Shown: positions 58,380 through 64,000 of the stretch, piece by piece
Position numbering within the stretch: the stretch's first letter is position 1
Layout: each line of letters begins with the position of its first letter
Assembly (NCBI RefSeq): GCF_031877795.1
Contig: NC_133971.1
Location: forward strand, 84,840,446 to 84,904,445
Source: Strix aluco
Lineage: Eukaryota > Chordata > Aves > Strigiformes > Strigidae
Reading direction: 5' to 3'
Length of the DNA: 64,000 bases
Made by a program: the position numbers and the translations under genes
Notes under the pieces: generated by a model
Databases searched by the model: none
What the model was told of the DNA's origin: nothing
Seen by the model: the letters and a program-made list of their open reading frames with translations, nothing else

Positions 58380-60394
58380 ATGAGCCGCCGCCTCCTCTCC
58401 ACATTCGCCCTCCCCGTCGGGGCGGCCCTGGCCGCGGCCGCGGTGGGGAACCAGGTGGGATGGGGGCGCGCATGGGAGCTCCTGCCGGGGGGTCCCGGGG
58501 TCCGGGGAGGGACACGCGTGGGAGACGCAGCCCGGCGGGGAGGAGGGGCGGGGGGGAGCGTGTGTCAGATGTGAGAGATGCAGCGTTTGAGGGGGAGTGA
58601 CACGCGTGGAAGACCCCTCCGTGGGGGGAATCCCCGGGAGCAGGAGGACCCCGTGCACCAGGGGGGACACTGACGGACGCTCCGGCCCAGTGGGGTGCTC
58701 CGGGAGGGGCGGGGGGGGGGAAATGCTCCGGCGTTGTCCATGTCCCCGGGAGGGATGTGCATGGGGATGCCTTCCCTGGTGCGGGGGGCATGCATGTGGG
58801 GACCCCCGCCCGCGGGGACATGCAGGGAAATCGGGGCAGTGTAACCTGGGGACCCTGCCCCGGGTGGGGGGAGAGTTGCCCGTGCCCGGGGAGGTGTGGT
58901 GGGGGAAAGGACGGGCAGTGCTGGGAGGTGGAGACGGAGCCTTGCAGGTGGGATGCCGCGGGGCTCTGGCTGTGCCGGCTCCTTGGCCGTGCAGGAGCCC
59001 ACTGTGACCCTGAGGCTCTGCCCGTCCCAGTGGGCTCCCCACTCGTGCCACACACCAGTGCCGAGCACAGCACGCGTCCCCGCAGGCACGGGCAGATGTG
59101 TCGTGGGGTTGCACAGCTCACCCGGCAGGGCTGGAGGGGGGGTCCTGCCTGTACTCCTGCCTATGTGAGGCTCCTGCCTTTAGCTTTTCTTCTTCACCTC
59201 TCCCCGTGTGTTCGGCTCACCCCAGCTTTTGGCCCTCCTGACGTGGCTGAAGCTTTATAATCGTGTCTCTTAAAGACGAGGGCCTGAGCACTGGTGGGGC
59301 TCCAGAGACATGCTGCTGTGCTGCTCCCCACAGCTTGCCCCCGTGTTTCTTTCTTTTCCAAGCTCCTCTGCCAGGCAGCCGAGATCCCCAAGGGGGAAGA
59401 GGCTGGTGTGAAGGAGGAAAAGATGACCAACACCAAGTGGTGGCCAGTTAAAAAGCAGAAATGCCCCACAAGGAATGACAAGGTGAGTGCCAGCACCCTG
59501 TGGTCATCGGGGGGGTGCAGGCAGGGGGCTCAGCCTGTGGGGCAGGGGTAGGGGCTGTGTGCAGGCAGCCCTTGGGGACACGTCTGCTCATCCCCCAGCA
59601 ATGCAACCTGGCTGGCTTGTGGAAGAATGACCTGGGCTCCGAGATGTACGTGTCTAAGGTGGACGACAACGGCAACTTCTTGGGCAAGTACCACACTGCC
59701 GTGTCAAGTGCCCAGAAACCCATCAAGACCTCCCCACTTGTCGGCTCCCAGCACTTGGATAAGGACGGGCAGTGCACCTTCGGCTTCACCGTCAACTGGA
59801 AGTTTTCTGGTCGGTAGCTGCAGCAGCAGCTGTGCCTGGATGGGGTGGTAGGATGAAGAGGGGAGCTGAGGCAGGTCCCAGCGCCCACCCCAATCTCTCT
59901 GTCCCCTCTCCTGTCCCCAGTCTGTCCCTCCCTGATGTGTCCCCACTCTGAGCGATGTCTGCAGACATCAGGACACCTCCTGAAACACAGTTTGGGCTAG
60001 GTGGCATCGAGAGTTGCTTTGACAGCATCTCTGCCGCAGAGCATTTCCCTGCAAACATTGGAACCCACCCGGGCTCCGTGAGCATTAAACCTGCTGGTGC
60101 TTGGGAAGCCCCAGAAGCAGCTGGGGTCCTGCTGGGATGCTCACAGCCACCGCTTCTCCAGACTCCACAGCTGTCTTCGTGGGCCAGTGCTTTGCTGAGG
60201 AAGGTGAGGAGATCCTGCAGACCTCCTGGCTGCTGCGGGAGAAGGTTGACTCCCAGTCCAGCAACTGGAAAGCCACCAGGTGAGCCAAGGGACACCCAGC
60301 CCAGCTGGGACCCCTACCCCTCCCCCAGCCGGGCACCAATGGGCTTCTGCTTCCCTGTAGAACTGGCCAAAACACCTTCACTCGGATGTGCTGA
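58380..60394 (+). CDS. Avidin-like gene D, 185 aa (or 145 aa without cassette exon)
   Basis: Exons: 58380-58454, 59363-59482, 59599-59809, 60162-60279, 60361-60394. Exon 1 encodes a signal-like peptide (MSRRLLSTFALP, then Ala-rich). Exon 2 is a 120-base, phase 0-0 exon for 40 charged residues (GEEAGVKEEK, WWPVKKQKCPTRNDK). Exons 3-5 make a canonical avidin barrel: CNLAGLWKNDLGSEM, GKYHTAVSS, FTVNWKFSDSTAVFVGQCF, SWLLREK, SNWKATR, TGQNTFTRMC. In avidin numbering N12, S16, Y33, T35, W70, F72, S73, S75, F79, W97, W110 and N118 are present; T38 is S and T77 is A. Biotin binding is therefore likely. The C-terminal Cys may bridge subunits, as reported for some chicken AVR proteins. Exon 2 has a good acceptor and a strong donor, but skipping it keeps the frame. 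The gene is opposite in orientation to A and B and lies in the inverted-repeat spacer. Confidence 0.85.
59363..59482 (+). CDS. Cassette-like exon 2 of avidin-like gene D
   Basis: Symmetric (0-0) exon of 120 bases with acceptor TTTCTTTTCCAAG and donor AAGGTGAGT. It encodes 40 residues with two cysteines, a WW pair and many lysines, not found in standard avidin. It would lie between the signal peptide and the barrel. Inclusion is predicted from splice signals alone, and no family match is known to me. Confidence 0.55.
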
Positions 60395-60518
60395 AAGGAG
60401 GATGGAGAACCGTCTCAGATCAGCCAGGCTTGGCAGACTGGGTGTCCCCTCAACAGCATCAGTGTGTACCAGCACCACAGTTTTTATCCGCTCTGGGGAA
60501 AAATGTCCCCAAAACCCA

Positions 60519-60524
60519 AATAAA
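60519..60524 (+). terminator. Poly(A) signal of avidin-like gene D
   Basis: AATAAA 125 bases after the gene D stop. The corresponding position in arm 1 no longer reads AATAAA, consistent with that copy being a detached 3' UTR. Confidence 0.65.
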
Positions 60525-61782
60525 AGTAAAAATTTTTCCTTTAAACTCAAACTTGTGCAGTCTGTGGATATGGCCTGGGGAGGCTGGGCTAAAGTGCTGC
60601 AGTGGGTGTGGGGTGAAGCTCTCAGCCTGTTATTCTGGGAAGAGACTGTCCCCAAGAACGTCCCTTTTCCAGCCCAAATGGGATGGTGCATACCCAGAGT
60701 GACCTTCTGACACCAAGCATGGGCCAGCCCTGGCTCTTCCCTGCTTGATGCCGGTCCTTCCACACCCCAACAAGCTGTCTGGGAGCCCCTCCCCAGCTCT
60801 GAGGCAGCCCCGGGGCAGGCAGGTGTGGGGTCTCAGCTGTGTATGGCAAGGCCAGTCCCTATATGAGGGCACCCAGCAATGCTGCGACTCATCCAGCATC
60901 TTGGTTTTGGGGTGGTGGGTGGTAGGATGTGATGTGCCAGGGGTGCCCACAGCTGCCTGGGGGGGCTGTGGCTGAGGGTGCTTCCCCGTGGGCGTTGGGC
61001 ATTCATCAGCTCTGGGTTTTACCCAGCTGCACGACCTGCTCGCAGTGCTTCATGCACTGCTCGTGTCTGCTCTGCCTCTGAGCTGCAAAGGCGTTTCTAT
61101 TTGCCTCCTTCCAGCTCGGGCTCAGTGGCAAGGCAAAGGTGAGCAGCGCGGTCTCCTTCAGCGCCGCTGCAGACCTTCCTCTGGGAGGAAAACCAGCCGT
61201 TGCTGCTGCATGGCAAGCCTTGGTCATGGCCATCCACGCACTGTGGCGGCCTTCAGGGGCCCGGGGAGCTGGAGGAGGCAGGAGGCCCCTTGCAATCACG
61301 CACAGCGTGTGGCCGCTGCCATGTCTGTGTTGCACAGGTGCTCACACATAGCATATCACCGAAAGAAAGAGAAATATATTTATTGGGGTCTTGGCATGGG
61401 GTAAATCCCTCCAACTGTTGGTCACTGTCAGAATGGAGAAGGAGTCTCAGCTGCACGGGTCCTCCAGCACTTACATGTCTCACCACATGTCCTGTGCGAC
61501 CATTCCTGCAGGGGCTGTTCCTATTGACTGTTTGCAGATGTCTCAACACCAAACAGCTCAAGTGCCCAACATCTCTCTCAGTCCAGCTGTTGTCCCACCT
61601 AAGCAGATGGAGCCGGGCAGTTCCCAGGTCACCCACGCAGTCCCTGGCTGGTCGCTCGGGGTGTGTGCACAGGCAAAGCCTGGTACCCAGCCATGCTGCA
61701 GCGATGACAAAAGACTAAATGTGATTTTCAAGCCTATAACTTCACTTACAAATGCAGTCCCATAGCTCCTGCTCCCTCCACC

Positions 61783-62365
61783 ATGTCCATGCGGTCATCA
61801 CTCCTGCCAGCCCCCTGGTCAGGACCGCACACCCTGCTCTGCTCCTCCACCTTTCTCCTTGGTCCAGCTCTGCCTGCAGCCTTGCTGAGCACGGACCGTC
61901 ATCCTGGGAGGATGGAGGAGCTCCTCAGCAGGTCCTCAGCCCCTCCTGGGGCTGGCTGGGAGTTGGGGCACAATGCCAGCTGCAATCTGCCTCCCCAGCC
62001 CATGGCTGAGCTCATCACACCTGGCAGTACATCCCCTTGGGTGGACGGGGCACCTGTGGCTCATCCAGCTTCCCCTTTTCGATTCCCAGGGATGCCCACT
62101 CCTGCTGCCCTCTCTGCACGCCGGATGTGCTGCAGCACCGGTGCTGCGTCCCCTCCGCTCCAGCGCGTGCTGACTGGGCACTGCATCAACAACCTGGGCT
62201 CCTACGTGACCATCTCAGCCATGAATGGGAAAGGTGACTGCCGGCTCCTACCACACGGCCATGACCGCCACCATGGATGAAATCCAGGGGTCACTGCTGC
62301 AGGGGTCCCAGCACTGCATGTACCAGAAGAGCCAGACCACCTTCAGCTTCACTGTCAACTGGAGT
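61783..62365 (+). pseudogene. Avidin-like pseudogene E (leader and exon 2 only)
   Basis: Mirror copy of pseudogene C. It has the same leader-like frame at 61783, and exon 2 from 62154 reads TGHCINNLGSYVTIS, then in another frame GSYHTAMTATMDEI and FSFTVNWSG. It shares the frameshift between those two parts with copy C. Sequence matching exon 3 is absent; a CR1 LINE starts at about 62366, just at the exon 2 end. Confidence 0.82.
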
Positions 62366-63362
62366 GGGGAACAAATAAGAGGACGTAGAGACATGCACAC
62401 ACTTACTGGTGTGATGGAGACGTGGTGGGAGGGCCTGTATGACTGTAGTGTTGGAATGGAAGGATACAGGCTCTTTAGGAAGGACAGATGGGGGAGACGA
62501 GGAGGGGGTGTCACCCTCTGTGTCAGTGACCAGCTGGAGTGCAGGGAGCTCTGCCTGGGGATGGGTGAGGAGCCGACCGAGAACTGATGGGTCAGGATTA
62601 AAGAGAAGGCAGGGACAGATGTTATAGTGGGGGTCTGCTACAGGGCACCCGACCAGGAAGACCGAGCAGATGAGGGCCTCTATAGACAGATAGGAGCAGC
62701 CTCATGTTCACAGGCCCTGGTCCTCATGGGGGACTTCAACCACCCCAGTATCTGTTGGAGGGGCAACAGTGCAGTGCACCAGCAATCCAGGAGGTTCCTG
62801 GGGTGCATTGATGATATCTTCCTTCTCCAAGTGATAGAGGAGACAACGAGGAGAGGTGCTGTGCTGGACCTTGTTCTCATCAATGAGGAGGGGGCTGGTG
62901 GGGAGTGTGAAGCTCAAGGGCAGCCTTGGCTGCAGTGGCCATGAAATGGTGGAGTGCAAGATCCTCAGGGCAGCGAGGAGGATGCACAGCAAGCTCACTG
63001 CCCTGGACTTCAGGAGAGCAGACTTCGGCCTCTTCAGGGATCTGCTTGGCAGAGCAACATGGGAGGGAAGAGGGGCCTAAGAAAGCTGGTAATATTCAAG
63101 GATCGCCTCCTCCAAGCTCAGGAGAGATGTATCCTGACAAAGAGGAAGCCAGGGAAAAATACCAGGAGTCCTGCATGGGTGAGCAACGAGCTCCTGGACA
63201 AGCTCAAACACAAAAAGGAACCCTAGAGAGGATGAAAGGAAGGGCAGGTAACCTGGGAGGAATACAGAGAAAGTGTCTGGGTATCCAGGGATCAGGTTAG
63301 AAAGGCCAAAGCCCTGATGGAATTATGTCTGGCCAGGGATGTCGACAAGGGTGTGCAGAGTT
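62366..63362 (+). mobile_element. CR1 LINE fragment (ORF2 endonuclease region)
   Basis: Translated pieces in plus frames match the avian CR1 ORF2 N-terminal half: ETWWEGLYDCSVGMEGYRLF, LVLMGDFNHPSICW, RRGAVLDLVLI, ALDFRRADFGLFRDLLGR, AQERCILTKRK and ELLDKLKHKKE. It is 5' truncated, broken by several frameshifts and stops, and cut short on the right before the reverse transcriptase. It abuts pseudogene E on the left and an LTR on the right. Confidence 0.93.
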
Positions 63363-64000
63363 TGTGGGGTGGGGTTTTTGGTAGCGGGGGAGTGGGCTAC
63401 AGCGATGGCCCCTGTGAGAAGTTTCTCAAAGCTCCCCCAGCTCCAAGCTGGACCCAACTCTGGCCAAGGCCAAGCCAATTAGCGATACTTGTTGCACCTC
63501 TGCAATAATGTATTTAATCAGCGAAACCTGAGAGGGGATTGGGACTTGTGAGGAAGCGTTAGGAGAAGGACACCTTTGTGAACATCGAGGTCATTGGAAG
63601 AAAGGGGGGGAGGTGTGCTGGGGCAGAGACCCCTCCTGTATCCCACGGTGAGATGACAGGGCCACCCTGTCCAGGGTAGAGCAGAGGCCGACCTGTGGCC
63701 TGTGGAGGAACCCACACCAGAGCAGGTGGCTGCGCTTAGAGGAGGCCAGGACTCTGCGGGGAGAAGCAGCCCCCGCTGCTGCAGTTCAGCACTGGGAGGA
63801 CGGCAATACGGGGGGGTGACTCACACCAGAGCAGCACAGGAAAGGCAGCATCCTGTGGGGAGGACTCATGACAGAGAAAACTCGTGGAGGACTGTCTGCT
63901 ATGAGAAGGGAGCCAGTGGAGCAGGGGAAGAAATGCAGAGGAGTGCTTCCCCCCCAGGAGGAAAGACCAGTAGACTGACCAAAAACTCTCCATCCCCTGC
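63363..64000 (+). mobile_element. ERVL-type LTR, 5' part, runs off window
   Basis: It begins with TGTGGGG followed by GGTAGCGGGGGAG, AGAAGTTTCTCAAAGCTCCC, CAAGGCCAAGCCAATTAGCG, a TATTTAA promoter-like motif near 63510 and repeated ACC-AGAGCAG phrases. I recognise these as features of the widespread avian ERVL LTRs. The 3' half and any internal region lie beyond the window, so whether it is a solo LTR or part of a longer fossil cannot be told. Confidence 0.7.

Larger units (their letters stand above)
60490..62365 (+). repeat. Inverted repeat, arm 2
   Basis: Reverse-complement partner of 54562-57402. It starts inside the gene D 3' UTR, includes the leader-like region at 61783 and exon 2 of pseudogene E, and stops exactly where CR1 sequence begins. 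It lacks the 964-base arm-1 segment. With a spacer of about 3.09 kb the whole structure spans about 7.8 kb. Confidence 0.93.

Noticed and set aside
55523-61404. Identical open frames found on both sides of the palindrome (for example 55592-55921 and 61006-61335)
   Set aside because: Conservation is explained by the recent inverted duplication, and the frames lack recognisable motifs, so identity is not evidence of selection.

Overview
This is a vertebrate window, almost certainly from a bird. It carries CR1 LINEs, an ERVL-type LTR, and the linkage talin-1 / CREB3 / avidin-family genes that is known from the chicken Z chromosome. Protein-coding content was read exon by exon. Splice phases and exon lengths close exactly for every intact gene, although no transcript data were available.

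Layout. (1) 944-35,230, minus: TLN1. It has 56 coding exons plus a 5' non-coding exon and encodes exactly 2,541 residues, the standard vertebrate talin-1 length. (2) 35.2-36.4 kb: a CpG-rich divergent promoter zone. TLN1 exon 1 lies on one side and CREB3 exon 1 on the other, with a 55-bp minisatellite between them. (3) 36.3-43.8 kb, plus: CREB3, a membrane-linked bZIP factor of about 438 residues. Its frame is open, but the DNA-contacting basic region, the spacing to the leucine zipper and the membrane/S1P region are all unusual. LTR-like fossils of one family sit on both sides of it in opposite orientation. (4) 47-64 kb: an avidin-family cluster. There are three intact avidin-like genes, called A (150 aa, minus), B (168 aa, minus) and D (185 aa, plus), and two pseudogene copies, C and E.

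Two structural features dominate the right third. Genes A and B share a block of about 390 bp (promoter, signal-peptide exon and part of intron 1) at about 98.5% identity, while their ligand-binding exons are very different. Gene D sits in the 3.1-kb spacer of a large inverted repeat. The arms, about 54.56-57.40 kb and 60.49-62.37 kb, each carry one copy of the same pseudogene. One arm ends at a CR1 insertion, which is followed by an ERVL LTR running off the window.

Together the window holds a conserved cytoskeletal gene (integrin-actin linker), a regulatory gene that looks relaxed or repurposed, and a fast-evolving family of secreted biotin-binding proteins shaped by duplication, inversion and probable gene conversion. 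I found no credible tRNA, rRNA, CRISPR array or bacterial-type element.
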